Below are positions 30,942 through 40,393 of a stretch of DNA of 64,000 bases, piece after piece (the stretch's first letter is position 1; each line of letters starts with the position of its first letter). The stretch comes from Paracoccus mutanolyticus (GTDB lineage Bacteria; Pseudomonadota; Alphaproteobacteria; Rhodobacterales; Rhodobacteraceae): assembly GCF_003285265.1 (NCBI RefSeq), contig NZ_CP030239.1, forward strand, positions 3,380,131 to 3,444,130, written 5' to 3'. The notes beneath the pieces were generated by a model. That model saw only the letters and a list, made by a program, of their open reading frames with translations. It did not search any database and was not told where the DNA came from. Both the position numbers and the translations under genes were made by a program.

Positions 30942-30973
30942 GCGGATCTCCTGGTTCGTTGCGGCAGTGATAC

Positions 30974-30995
30974 CACATGTCCCATGGTCCATGTG
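30974..30995. promoter_or_regulatory. Putative PutR operator
   Basis: Inverted repeat CACATG-N10-CATGTG with an internal CCATGG palindrome, midway between the divergent putA and putR starts. This matches the expected position of a shared Lrp-type binding site. Confidence 0.5.
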
Positions 30996-31050
30996 CCCGA
31001 AGATGTGCTATATGCTAGGCGAACGGAACATTTTTCAGGGCGATGACAGG

Positions 31051-31515
31051 ATGCAGGACAGGCTGGACCCGGTGGATTGGAAAATTCTTGAGGAATTGAC
31101 CCAGAACGCCCGCATCCCGGTCGCGGAACTGGCGCGCAAGGTGGGGCTGTCCAAGACGCCCGTCGCGCTGCGCATCCGGCACATGGAGGAGATCGGCCTG
31201 ATCACCGGCTATCGCGCGATCCTGTCCCCGCTGAAGCTGGGACTGACCAATGTCACCTATCTCGAGGTCAGCATGAACGACACGCGCGAACACGCGCTGC
31301 AGCAGTTCAACACCGCCGTCCGCGCCATCCCCGAGGTCGAGGAATGCTACATGATCGCCGGTGGCTGCGATTACCTGCTGAAGGTGCGTTCGCGCGACAT
31401 GGCCCATTTCCGCCAGATCCTTGCCGAGAAGATCTCGATCCTGCCCCACATCAGCAACACGTCAAGCCATGTGTCCATGGAGGCCGTGGTCGAGCAGAAC
31501 TTCAACCTGGGCTAA
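31051..31515 (+). CDS. putR: Lrp/AsnC-family proline-utilisation activator (PutR type)
   Basis: 154 residues. The helix-turn-helix is residues 5-60 (DWKILEELTQNARIPVAELAR, then SKTPVALRIRHME). The RAM domain is residues 70-150 (VTYLEVSMNDTR, GGCDYLLKVRSRDMAHFRQIL). Its gene is divergent from putA with a 109-base gap, the arrangement known for alphaproteobacterial PutR, which activates putA with proline. The start at 31051 is preferred over upstream in-frame sequence because it gives the usual Lrp N-terminus. Confidence 0.9.
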   Translation: MQDRLDPVDWKILEELTQNARIPVAELARKVGLSKTPVALRIRHMEEIGLITGYRAILSPLKLGLTNVTYLEVSMNDTREHALQQFNTAVRAIPEVEECYMIAGGCDYLLKVRSRDMAHFRQILAEKISILPHISNTSSHVSMEAVVEQNFNLG

Positions 31516-31524
31516 GGGGCGGCG

Positions 31525-32691
31525 TCAGGCCTGCTGGAATTCGTGCCAGCGCCGGACCAGGTAATTGTGTTCGGGCATGATCGTGCTCCAGACCCGGACC
31601 TTGGCCAGGCGCTGGTGATAGCCGCCCCCTTCGCGGCACTCGCCCTTGCGGACGACGACCCGCCCCTCCATGTCGGGCAGGTCGGCGGCGGCAGGCAGCC
31701 CACCATACCAGTAATCCCATTCCTCGCCGCTCAGCGTGTCGCGCAGGGGCTCGGGCACCGACATGTAATAGCCCTGGCGGGCCATGATCGCGCCAGGCAC
31801 GCCGTCCAGCCACCAGTTCAGATAGCGATAGGCCATCTCAAGCCGCGCACCCTGCGCCGCGGCCGACAGGCACATGCCGGAATGCCACCCGCGATAGCCC
31901 TCGGCCGGGGCGGCATAGGTCAGATCGAAGCCAAGCTTTCTCATGCCGTAATAGGCCGGGGACCACAGCGACGAGACGACGCAGCCCGAGGTGGACAAAA
32001 GCCGGATCGAATCCTCGGCCGAGGTCCAGAAGCGGCTGAAATGCCCGCTGCGCTTGCGCGCCATCAGATGGCCGAACATCTCGTCGATCTCCTCGACGGT
32101 CAGGTCGCCCGGATCGCCGACCCGCATCAGGCCGGCCGCCTCGACCGCCATGGCCAGTTCGACCGCGCTGGCCGCCGGGTCCAGGCTGAGCGCGCAGCGG
32201 CCGTGCCAGCGTTCATCCAGAAGCCAGGCCCAGCTTTCCGGTTCATCCGGGCGGCGGCGGGCGGCCAGTTCGGGCATATAGGCAAAGCTGTCCACGTTGT
32301 AGGACGTCGGCAGCATCGAGATCGGCGGCACCGCCGAGGCAGGCACGGCCGACAGCGTGCGGTCGGGCTGGACGAACAGGACATCCCCCGGACGCGTGCC
32401 GAAGCCCTGCCCCGCGCCCCCGAACACGCCCGATGAGCGGACCTGCGGCCAGCGTCCGATGCGGCCGGTGTCGATGGCCTGGATCGACCCCGCCGTCCAC
32501 AGCAGGTCCAGGGAATGGAACCACTGGTCATAGACGTCATAGCTTTCCGGCGACAGAACGCCCCGGCTTTGGCAGGCCAGCCCGTCCAGCACCTCGAATT
32601 CGATCGGAAAGTCCAGGTCGGCATGCGCCTGCCGGCGCAGCGCGCCGGTCAGCGTGGCCGAAGTGCCGATGACCCTGAGCGCCTCAGCCAT
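31525..32691 (-). CDS. Signal-less paralogue of polyamine-type ABC substrate-binding protein, coupled to a GntR regulator
   Basis: About 388 residues. The sequence aligns along its length with the Tat-exported binding protein at 33949. Both have PTSYNVDS/PTIYNAD, FSRFWTSAEDS/FRAFWSTFDES, QGYYMSVPEP/QGYYSSVPET and the terminal VWSTIMPEHNYLVRRWHEF / CWNTVMDEERYMVQRWNEF. Its N-terminus (MAEALRVIGTSATLTGALRR) has neither Sec nor Tat signal, so it should stay in the cytoplasm. The ATG overlaps the regulator stop by eight bases, indicating translational coupling. A cytoplasmic ligand sensor for the regulator is an attractive inference. It could alternatively be a binding protein that lost its signal. 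Confidence 0.8.
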   Translation of the reverse strand: MAEALRVIGTSATLTGALRRQAHADLDFPIEFEVLDGLACQSRGVLSPESYDVYDQWFHSLDLLWTAGSIQAIDTGRIGRWPQVRSSGVFGGAGQGFGTRPGDVLFVQPDRTLSAVPASAVPPISMLPTSYNVDSFAYMPELAARRRPDEPESWAWLLDERWHGRCALSLDPAASAVELAMAVEAAGLMRVGDPGDLTVEEIDEMFGHLMARKRSGHFSRFWTSAEDSIRLLSTSGCVVSSLWSPAYYGMRKLGFDLTYAAPAEGYRGWHSGMCLSAAAQGARLEMAYRYLNWWLDGVPGAIMARQGYYMSVPEPLRDTLSGEEWDYWYGGLPAAADLPDMEGRVVVRKGECREGGGYHQRLAKVRVWSTIMPEHNYLVRRWHEFQQA

Positions 32692-33706
32692 CGCGGCCCC
32701 GATAGACGGGCGCCATGTAGGGGGCAAGGTCCGGCGGCTCCAGCAGCGACAGGACGCGCAGCCGGGCCAGGGTCAGCGCTTCGACCCGCAGCAGATGGGC
32801 GTGCAGCAAGCCCTGCGCCTGGCCGATCTGGCCCCGCCCCAGGTGGCGCAGGATCCCCGCATATTCGTGCAGCGCAGGCAGGTCGTCGATGATCGGGAAA
32901 TGGCGCCGGAACAGGCGCGGGACCAGAAGCGACAACTGGTTCCGGCGGATCGAGCCGAGCAAGCGCGAATTGCGCACGCCCTCGTACATCTCGACGAACA
33001 TCGCCTGCTCCAGCCTGTCCAGCGCGGCGGCACCGCAGGCCGGAAACGCCTGGATCGCGGCCTCGACCTGGGAAAGCAGCGCCGCGGACCGTTCGGCCGG
33101 CAGGCTGGGGGCGACCTGGGCCAAGGCCTCGGGTTCAAGCAGGCGGCGCATCTGCAGGGTGTCGCGCAGGTCCCGCGCCGTCATCTGCCCGACGATCCAG
33201 TGCGACTTGCGGTTCTTTTCGATCAGCCGCCGGTCCATCAGGCGCCACAGGACCTCGCGCGCGACGGTGCGGCTGACATTGTGGAAATCGCCCAGTTCGG
33301 TTTCCTGGATGCGGAAGGTGCCGAAGGGCATGCAGGCGGTGACGGTTTCGGCAACCTGCGAAAAGATCCGCTCCCACGACGCCGTGCGCTCGATGTCGTC
33401 CGCCTCGGCCGTCAGGATCTGGTGCAGGTGACGCGAGGACAGGCGCAGCGGGGTACCCGACCGGCCCACGACATAGCCCTGGCCCGATGCCCGCGTGACC
33501 AGCCCCTGCTGGGCCAGCATGGCCAGCGCCCGGCGCACGGGCGCCCGGCTCATCCCCAACTGACTGGAAATCCGCGCCTCCTTCAGGACGGTGCCGGCGG
33601 GCAGTTCGCCGGTCCGGATCTTGCCTGCAAGCAGATCGCGCACCGAGGCATAGAAGAACGCGCCTCCTGCGCCCCCCGCCTGGTCCTGCGCCTTGCCCAA
33701 GGTCAT
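32684..33706 (-). CDS. GntR-family regulator with two winged-helix domains and an FCD-like domain
   Basis: 340 residues, intact. Residues 18-82 form a standard GntR winged helix (SVRDLLAGKIRTGELPAGTV, then MSRAPVRRALAMLAQQGLV). Residues 112-172 read like a second one (IQETELGDFHNVSRTVAREV, then LWRLMDRRLIEKNRKSHWIV). Residues 180-325 are a helical FCD-type ligand domain (MRRLLEPEALAQVAPSL, FVEMYEGVRNSRLLGSI, HEYAGILRHL). Ordinary FadR/FCD proteins are about 230 residues with one DNA-binding domain. The start at 33706 is chosen over 33727 for its spacing to AGGAAG. It is divergent from the importer operon it probably controls. Confidence 0.82.
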   Translation of the reverse strand: MTLGKAQDQAGGAGGAFFYASVRDLLAGKIRTGELPAGTVLKEARISSQLGMSRAPVRRALAMLAQQGLVTRASGQGYVVGRSGTPLRLSSRHLHQILTAEADDIERTASWERIFSQVAETVTACMPFGTFRIQETELGDFHNVSRTVAREVLWRLMDRRLIEKNRKSHWIVGQMTARDLRDTLQMRRLLEPEALAQVAPSLPAERSAALLSQVEAAIQAFPACGAAALDRLEQAMFVEMYEGVRNSRLLGSIRRNQLSLLVPRLFRRHFPIIDDLPALHEYAGILRHLGRGQIGQAQGLLHAHLLRVEALTLARLRVLSLLEPPDLAPYMAPVYRGRDG

Positions 33707-33948
33707 CGCGATCCACTTCCTGCACAAGAACCGGGCGGATTTTCAGGCAAACGGCCCAGGGTTCCGCACCTGCCCCCGTCCGCGATCTTGCGCCCGCCAT
33801 TCTGGTCGCGCAAATGGAAATGTGCATTGCATCCTAAATACAGTTTGCTACCGTATGCCTGTCGATGCCGACTCCAGAAGGCCGCCGAACTGGCCCGGGC
33901 CGGCGCTGTCCGTGCGATGGTCACGGGGATCCAACGGGGAGATATGAG

Positions 33949-35247
33949 ATGACGCAATCTGACAGACAGGATCGCGCGGGGCTGACGCGTCGCCGATTTC
34001 TGAAGACCACGGCCGCGGCCACCGGGGCGGCGCTGGGATCGGGCGCCATCGGCGCGCCGATGATCTGGGCCCAGACCATCAAGGACGTGACCCTGAACCA
34101 GGTGGGCCCCTCTTATTCGGTGATCGCCGACATCGCGGAAAAGGCCAGCGCCGACCTGGGCTTCAAGATCGTGCCGCAGACCGCAGACAGCACCGCGCTG
34201 ATGGCCAAGGTGGTCACCCAGCCCGAAACCATCGACATCGCCGACCTGGAATTCTGGGCGATGCAGAAGGTCTGGCGTTCGGGCAAGCTGCAGCCGGTCG
34301 AGATCGCCAAGATCAAGCTGTGGTCCAAGATGACGCCGCTGATGCGGGACGGCAAGAACTTCGACGGCTCGGACCTGTCGCGCCAGGGCACCATGCCGTT
34401 CGAGGTGATGTACACCGGCGGCCCCGGCGACACCAGTTTCGCGACCGAGGCGACCGATTACGCCACCACCATGCCCACCATCTACAACGCCGACACGCTG
34501 GGCATCCGCTCGGACCTGATCGGGCGGCCGGTGGAAAGCTGGGCCGAGCTTTTCAACCCAGAGTTCAAGGGCAAGACCGCCCTGGTGAACATCCCCCAGA
34601 TCGGCATCATGGACGCCGCCATGGCGCTCGAGGCGATGGGCGAGATCACCTATGCCGACAAGGGCAACATGACCCGAGAGGAGATCGACCACACCATCAA
34701 CCGCCTGATCGAGCTGAAGAAGGCCGGCCAGTTCCGCGCCTTCTGGAGCACATTCGATGAATCCGTGAACCTGATGGCCGCGGGCGAGGTGGTGATCCAG
34801 TCGATGTGGTCGCCCGCCGTGACGGCGGTCAAGTCGCGCGGGCTGCAATGCGTCTATCAGGGCCTCAAGGAAGGCTATCGCGGCTGGGGCCTTGGCATGG
34901 GCCTGATGGGGCACCTGGAAGGCGTGAAGCTGGAAGCGGCCTACGAATACCTGAACTGGTATCTGTCCGGCTGGCAGGGCGCCTTCATCGCGCGGCAGGG
35001 CTATTATTCCTCGGTCCCCGAAACCGCCTTGGCGAACCTGACCCCGAACGAGGTCGGCTACTGGTACGAAGGCAAGCCCGCGACCGAGGACATCCTGGAC
35101 CCTTACGGGGCGGTGATGGACAAGGCCGGCGCCGTGCGCGACGGCGGGTCGTTCCAGGACCGCATGGGCCATGTCGCCTGCTGGAACACGGTGATGGACG
35201 AAGAGCGCTACATGGTCCAGCGCTGGAACGAGTTCGTCTCGGCCTGA
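33949..35247 (+). CDS. Tat-exported polyamine-type ABC substrate-binding protein
   Basis: 432 residues. Twin-arginine signal TRRRFLKTTAAATGAALGSG is followed by cleavage near AQT. The mature part belongs to the PotD/spermidine-putrescine-like solute-binding superfamily (AKVVTQPETIDIADLEFWAM, PTIYNADTLGIRSDLIG, SMWSPAVTAVKSRG). It is the first gene of an operon with two permeases and an ATPase. Polyamine-type proteins also bind other cationic or opine-like nitrogen compounds. The accompanying amidohydrolase genes suggest an amide-bearing substrate. Confidence 0.9.
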   Translation: MTQSDRQDRAGLTRRRFLKTTAAATGAALGSGAIGAPMIWAQTIKDVTLNQVGPSYSVIADIAEKASADLGFKIVPQTADSTALMAKVVTQPETIDIADLEFWAMQKVWRSGKLQPVEIAKIKLWSKMTPLMRDGKNFDGSDLSRQGTMPFEVMYTGGPGDTSFATEATDYATTMPTIYNADTLGIRSDLIGRPVESWAELFNPEFKGKTALVNIPQIGIMDAAMALEAMGEITYADKGNMTREEIDHTINRLIELKKAGQFRAFWSTFDESVNLMAAGEVVIQSMWSPAVTAVKSRGLQCVYQGLKEGYRGWGLGMGLMGHLEGVKLEAAYEYLNWYLSGWQGAFIARQGYYSSVPETALANLTPNEVGYWYEGKPATEDILDPYGAVMDKAGAVRDGGSFQDRMGHVACWNTVMDEERYMVQRWNEFVSA

Positions 35248-35317
35248 GCGCCGGGCGGGCGGCGTGGCACCACACGCGCCGCCCTTCCTGAAGAACGCCT
35301 CTGTTCGGAGAACCGCC

Positions 35318-36192
35318 ATGTCCGCCAAATCGTCCGGCAGCGGATCGCGCCTGGCCCCCTATCTGCAGGTCGCGCCGCTGGCCTTCATCATGCTGGCGAT
35401 GGTGGGCATCCCCATCGGCACCGTGGTCATGCTGAGCTTCTGGGAATCCGACGGGATCTCGGTCTATCCCGCCTTCACCTGGCAGAACTACCACGACGTG
35501 CTGACCGCCGGCGTCACGCTGACCCTGTTCCTGAACACGCTGAAATACGCAGCGATGGTGCTGGTGGCTACGGTGCTGATCGGGTTCACGTGTTCGTATT
35601 TCCTGGTCTTTCACGTCCGCAACCTGAAATGGCAGATCGGGCTTTTCCTGCTGTGCACGATTCCGTTCTGGACCTCGAACGTGATCCGCATGGTCAGTTG
35701 GATCCCCTTCCTGGGGCGCGAGGGGCTGTTCAACCAGATGCTGATGCAGGCCGGGCTGATCCGGCAGCCGCTGGATATCCTGCTGTATTCGGATTTCGCG
35801 GTGGTGCTGACCTATGTCCACCTGTTCACGCTGTTCATGATCGTCCCGATCTACAACAGCCTCTCCACGCTCGACCGCAACCTGATCGAGGCGGCGCGAG
35901 ACCTTGGCGCCAGCGGCTGGCAGGTGCAGCATCCGTCATCATGCCGCATGCCAAGACCGGGATCGCGCTGGGGTCGATCTTTGTCGTGACGCTGGTGATG
36001 GGCGATTTCTTCGTCGTCCGGGTGATGAGCGGCGGGCAAAGCGCCTCGGTCGTCTCGGCGATGAAGAACCAGATCGACCAGCTGTTCTATCCGCAGGCCT
36101 CGGCCCTGGCGGTGCTGCTGATCGTGGTGGTGGTGCTGATGGTCTCGGCCATCCTGCGGGTGGTCGACATCCGCGCCGAGCTGGCGAAGTAG
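35318..36192 (+). CDS. PotB-type ABC transporter permease (frameshifted)
   Basis: About 291 residues with six membrane helices: FIMLAMVGIPIGTVVMLSFW, LFLLCTIPFWTSNVIRMVSW and a PotB-like EAA loop LIEAARDLGASGWQ near residue 200. One missing base near 35930 breaks the frame. Sequence resumes VIMPHAKTGIALGSIFVV and ends in VVDIRAELAK. It is 70 bases after the binding protein and nine bases before the second permease. Confidence 0.9.
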
Positions 36193-36201
36193 GGGGCAAT
36201 C

Positions 36202-37042
36202 ATGGCACAGTCATCCACCCGCCGCGGCGCCGATTTCTATATCCTCGCGGCCTTCTTCGCGCTGTTCGTCCTGTTCCTGTACGGTCCGATGCTGATGATC
36301 TTCATCCTCAGCTTCCAGGGACCGACGGGCGGGCTGACCTTTCCGATGCGCGGCGTCTCGACGCACTGGTTCCATGACCTGTGGTCCTCCAGCCGCTATG
36401 GCGACCTTGGCGGCGCATTCCGCCGGTCGCTGGTGCTGGGACTGATGGCGATGGTCATCACCGCGACGGTCTGCCTGTTCGCGGCGCTGGGCTTTCGCCG
36501 CCGCTTCTGGGGGCGGGGCCGCTGTTCTACCTGTCGATCATCAGCCTGATCGTGCCGGGCATCCTGCTGGGCCTGGGCATCAGCCAGCTGTTCCAGCTGC
36601 TGGGCCTGCGGCTGCGTGGTGGCTGTCGGGCCTGGGCGCGCATCTCAGCTGGACGCTGCCTTTTGGCCTGCTGATCATGTTCGCCGTGCTGAACCGCTTC
36701 GACGGATCGTGGGAGGAAGCGGCCCGCGACGCGGGCGCCCGGCCCTGGCAGGTGCTGGGCCTGGTCACGGTGCCGATCCTGTTCCCCGGGCTGATCGCCG
36801 TCGCCCTGTTCGGCTTTACGCTGTCCTATGACGAAATGCCGCGGTCGCTGCTGACCGTGGGGGGCAAGAACACGCTGCCCATCGAAATCTCGAACATGAC
36901 CACGAATGTCACCACGCCGGCGCTTTACGCCATCGGCACGGTGACCTCGGCCGTCAGCTTCCTGGTGATCGCCCTGGCCTTCGGCGCCATCGCCATCATC
37001 CAGAGGCAGCGGTCGCGCGCCAAGCGGGGAAAAACCGAATGA
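36202..37042 (+). CDS. PotC-type ABC transporter permease (frameshifted)
   Basis: About 280 residues. The N-terminus has FFALFVLFLYGPMLMIFILS, a standard PotC first helix. Two single-base deletions near 36517 and 36612 break the frame, with LFYLSIISLIVPGILLGLGI visible in an alternative frame. The EAA loop WEEAARDAGARPWQVLGL and C-terminal FTLSYDEMPRSLLTVGGKNT follow. The stop overlaps the ATPase start by ATGA. Confidence 0.9.
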
Positions 37043-38154
37043 CAGAACAAAGCCGCATCGACATCCGCAACGTCACCAAGCTTTACGGCCCGGTGAAAGC
37101 CGTCAACAATGTCGATCTGACCATCGACGGCGGGGCCTATTGCTGCATGATCGGCCCCTCGGGCTGCGGCAAGACGACGCTGCTGCGGATGATCGCCGGG
37201 CACGAAACCCCAAGCTCCGGCACCATCTCGATCGGCGGCACCGACGTGACCACGGCCCGCACCGGCAGCCGGGGGACGGCGCTGATGTTTCAGAACTATG
37301 CGCTGTTCCCGCATCTGTCGCTGACCGACAACGTGGCCTTCAGCCTGCGCGTCAAGGGCGTCCGCGCGGACGAGCGCCGCCGCGCCGCGCGCGAGATGCT
37401 GGATCGGGTGCAGCTTCTGCATCTGGCCGACCGCGTGCCGTCCGAGCTGTCGGGCGGCCAGCAGCAGCGCGTGGCCCTGGCCCGCGCGCTGATCAACAAG
37501 CCCAAGGTCCTGCTGCTGGACGAGCCGCTTTCCGCGCTGGACGAGTTCCTGCGGCTGAAAATGCGGGTCGAACTGAAGCGGTTGCAGAACGACCTGGGCA
37601 TCACCTTCATCCACGTCACCCATACCCAGCCCGAGGCGATCGCCCTGGCCGACCAGGTGGTGGTGATGGACCACGGCTTGATCGAACAAGCCGCCAGCCC
37701 GCGCGAGATCTACAATTTTCCGCACAGCCCCTATGTCGCCCGCTTCATGGGCGGCCAGAACGTGCTGGGCGGCACCGTCGCCCGCGCCGAGGTCGGCAGC
37801 GCGGTCGTGACCGGGCCGACCGGCCTGACCTATGACGTCGCCGGCGCGGCGGGGCTGCAGACCGGGCAGGAGCTGCGCTTTTCGGTGCGCCGCGACCGCA
37901 TCCGCGCCGCCGACGCGCCCGCCCCGCGCAACGGCATTTCCGGGCAGGTGGTGAACATCGAATACCAGGGCACCTTCGTCAAGGTCGCGCTGGACACCGG
38001 CCTGCGCGAGGAATTCATCATCTACATGGACGACGAGGAATTCTTCGCCCGCCCCCGCGCGGTGGGCGAGACGGTCCATGCCGCCTGGGACCCGGCGCTG
38101 AACCATTACCTGCCCGGCACGAACAATTCGGCCGGCACGCCGCACGAGGACTAG
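37039..38154 (+). CDS. PotA-type ABC transporter ATP-binding protein
   Basis: 371 residues, intact. Walker A is GPSGCGKTT, Q-loop FQNYALFPH, signature LSGGQQQRVALARAL, Walker B VLLLDEPLSALD and H-loop VTHTQPEAI. A C-terminal TOBE domain (about residues 285-365, ISGQVVNIEYQGTFVKVALD) is usual in PotA/FbpC ATPases. It completes the importer and is followed one base later by the asparaginase gene. Confidence 0.95.
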   Translation: MTEQSRIDIRNVTKLYGPVKAVNNVDLTIDGGAYCCMIGPSGCGKTTLLRMIAGHETPSSGTISIGGTDVTTARTGSRGTALMFQNYALFPHLSLTDNVAFSLRVKGVRADERRRAAREMLDRVQLLHLADRVPSELSGGQQQRVALARALINKPKVLLLDEPLSALDEFLRLKMRVELKRLQNDLGITFIHVTHTQPEAIALADQVVVMDHGLIEQAASPREIYNFPHSPYVARFMGGQNVLGGTVARAEVGSAVVTGPTGLTYDVAGAAGLQTGQELRFSVRRDRIRAADAPAPRNGISGQVVNIEYQGTFVKVALDTGLREEFIIYMDDEEFFARPRAVGETVHAAWDPALNHYLPGTNNSAGTPHED

Positions 38155-38155
38155 G

Positions 38156-39193
38156 ATGAAGCCCCAAGTCCAGATCATCGCCCTGGGCGGCACCATCGCC
38201 TGCACGCCCGACAGCGCGGGGTCCGGCGTCGCGCCCGGCCTGACCGGCGCCGACCTGGTGGCGGCCGTCCCCCAGCTGGCCGCGCTGGCCGATGTCGAGG
38301 CGCGGAACCTGTCGAACGTCCCCTCGACCGAGATCGGCCTGCCGCTGGTGATCGAACTGGCCGCCGCGATCCGCGCGCATGAGGATCAGGGCGCCGCCGG
38401 CATCGTCGTCACCCAGGGCACCGACACCATCGAGGAAACCGCCTTTCTGCTGCATCTTCTGCACCGGGGGGCCATCCCAGTGGTGGTGACGGGGGCGATG
38501 CGCAACCCCTCGGTGCCCGGGGCGGACGGGGCGGCGAACCTGTTTGCCGCCGTCGCCTGCGCGGCCGATCCGCGATGCCGCGACCTGGGGGTCATGGTCG
38601 CCTTTGACGATGTGATCCACCCGGCCGCCTGGGTGCAAAAGCGCGACACCTCCTCGACCGGGGCGTTCTGGTCCCCTGCCCCCCTGGGCTGGATGGCCGA
38701 GGGGCGGCCCGCGCTTTATGCCCGGCCGCCGCGCGGCCCTACCTTTGACCCGGCGCTGGAGGCCGCCCTGCCCTTCGTCCCGATCCTCAAGCCCGGCCTT
38801 TCCGACCCGCCGCTGCTGGTCGAGGCGGCACTGGCCGCCGGCGCCGCGGGCCTTGTGCTGGACCTGGCGGGCGGCGGGCATGTGCTGTCCTCCTGGCTGG
38901 AGCCGCTGACATCGGCCGCGCGCCGCGTTCCGGTGATCTTTTCCAGCCGCACCCGGGGCGGGCGCGTGCTGTCACGGACCTATGGCCAGGTCGGGGGGGA
39001 AATCGACCTGCTGAAGCGGGGCCTGCGCGGCAGCGGCGATCTTGACGCGCTGAAGGCGCGGCTGGTGCTGATGCTGGCGCTGATGACCGGGGCGCCCGAG
39101 CGTTTCGACCGCTTCACCGACCTGTCCTGGCGTTCCGCGGCGGACGCCCGCGGCACCGACGATCCCGAAAACACCTCAACAGGGAGGCTATGA
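38156..39193 (+). CDS. Asparaginase/glutaminase-family amidohydrolase
   Basis: 345 residues, intact. Two catalytic threonine motifs are present: [16 protein letters not shown] near the N-terminus, and [16 protein letters not shown] near residue 85 with the TDT triad. [17 protein letters not shown] and SRTRGGRVL are also typical. No signal peptide, so cytoplasmic. It hydrolyses a side-chain amide (asparagine, glutamine or a related compound). Its position directly after an importer ATPase and overlapping the next gene makes a transported amide the likely substrate rather than free asparagine, but this is inference. Confidence 0.9.
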   Translation: MKPQVQIIALGGTIACTPDSAGSGVAPGLTGADLVAAVPQLAALADVEARNLSNVPSTEIGLPLVIELAAAIRAHEDQGAAGIVVTQGTDTIEETAFLLHLLHRGAIPVVVTGAMRNPSVPGADGAANLFAAVACAADPRCRDLGVMVAFDDVIHPAAWVQKRDTSSTGAFWSPAPLGWMAEGRPALYARPPRGPTFDPALEAALPFVPILKPGLSDPPLLVEAALAAGAAGLVLDLAGGGHVLSSWLEPLTSAARRVPVIFSSRTRGGRVLSRTYGQVGGEIDLLKRGLRGSGDLDALKARLVLMLALMTGAPERFDRFTDLSWRSAADARGTDDPENTSTGRL

Positions 39194-40095
39194 TGGCCAA
39201 GAAAATCTATTGCGCATTCGGCACCGACATCGACTCGGTCGCCGGCTGGATCGGGTCCTATGGCGGCGGCGACAGCCCCTCGGACATCCAGCGCGGCATC
39301 TTCGCGACCGAGGTCGGCATCCCGCGCCTGCTGCGGCTGTTCAAGAAATACGACCTGCGCACCAGCTTCTTCATTCCCGGCCATTCGCTGGAAACCTTCC
39401 CGGACGAGATGCGGATGATCGTCGATGCCGGGCATGAGATCGGCGCCCACGGCTATCTGCACGAGAACCCCATCGCCATGACCCCCCAGCAGGAAGAGGA
39501 CGTGCTGGTCAAGTCCATCGAGCTGATCGAGGGGCTGACCGGCCGCGCGCCGCGCGGCTATGTCGCGCCCTGGTGGGAAATGTCGAACTCGACCGCCGCG
39601 CTGTTGCAGAAATACGGCTTCAGCTATGACCACTCACAGGGCTACCGCGACTTTCAGCCGTTCTATGCCCGCGTCGGCGACGAATGGAACGTCATCGACT
39701 ATACCAAGCAGGCCAAGGACTGGATGCACCCGCTGAAGCACGGCAAGGAAATCGACCTGGTCGATATCGCCGCCAACTGGTATGTCGACGACCTGCCGCC
39801 GATGATGTTCATGAAGAAGGCGCCGAACAGCCACGGCTTCGTCAATCCCCGCGACATCGAGGAACTGTGGCGCGACCAGTTCGACTGGGTTTACCGTGAG
39901 ATGGACTATGCCGTCTTTGCCTTCACCATCCACCCGGATGTGTCTGGCCGTCCGCAGGTGCTGCTGATGCTGGAACGGCTGATCGAATACATCAACGGCC
40001 ACGACGGCATCGAATGGGCCACCTTCGAGGAGATCGCCGACGATTTCCGCAAGCGCTATCCCTTCGCCTCGGACAAGCGGCCCGAGGTGATCTGA
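39190..40095 (+). CDS. Polysaccharide-deacetylase-family (NodB/PuuE-like) hydrolase
   Basis: 301 residues. The NodB fold begins [13 protein letters not shown] (metal-binding Asp region). [13 protein letters not shown] gives the two metal-binding histidines (HxxxH), and RGYVAPWWE the conserved Arg-Pro motif. The C-terminus has [22 protein letters not shown], a feature shared with PuuE-type allantoinases and peptidoglycan-deacetylase-like cytosolic enzymes. There is no signal peptide. Overlap ATGATG with the asparaginase stop indicates coupling. It likely cleaves a C-N bond of the imported compound. Confidence 0.87.
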   Translation: MMAKKIYCAFGTDIDSVAGWIGSYGGGDSPSDIQRGIFATEVGIPRLLRLFKKYDLRTSFFIPGHSLETFPDEMRMIVDAGHEIGAHGYLHENPIAMTPQQEEDVLVKSIELIEGLTGRAPRGYVAPWWEMSNSTAALLQKYGFSYDHSQGYRDFQPFYARVGDEWNVIDYTKQAKDWMHPLKHGKEIDLVDIAANWYVDDLPPMMFMKKAPNSHGFVNPRDIEELWRDQFDWVYREMDYAVFAFTIHPDVSGRPQVLLMLERLIEYINGHDGIEWATFEEIADDFRKRYPFASDKRPEVI

Positions 40096-40099
40096 AGCC

Positions 40100-40393
40100 A
40101 TGTGCAGCGCCTGCGGCTTTCCGGCCGCGCCGGGCCATTGGACGGATGCGGGCGCGCAGACGCCGGGCGACCGGCTGCGCCTGCGCTTTGCCCGTCTGGG
40201 GGCGGTGAACCGGCTGCTGGCGCCTTATGGGCTGAAGGCCTGGGACGACGGCGTGACGCCGGGGTTGCAGCTGTTCGCCCCGGGCGGCCAGCGGGAGCTG
40301 GTGCCCGATCTGGCAGCCCTCTGGGCCGTAGCCGAGCGAATGGCCGGCCGCCCCATCGACCCTCTGTCCGACCGCGCCCTGGCCGATGGCTGA
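40100..40393 (+). CDS. Small CxxC protein of unknown function, partner of a CobW GTPase
   Basis: 97 residues. It begins MCSACGFPAAPGHWTDAGAQ, so a possible metal-binding CxxC sits at residues 2-5. A helical LRLRFARLGAVNRLLAPYGL and GLQLFAPGGQRELVPDLAALWAVAERM follow. I do not recognise a named domain. It is squeezed between the deacetylase (4 bases) and the CobW gene (8-base overlap), which strongly suggests a functional partner for metal delivery or maturation of the adjoining metallo-hydrolases. Confidence 0.75.
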   Translation: MCSACGFPAAPGHWTDAGAQTPGDRLRLRFARLGAVNRLLAPYGLKAWDDGVTPGLQLFAPGGQRELVPDLAALWAVAERMAGRPIDPLSDRALADG

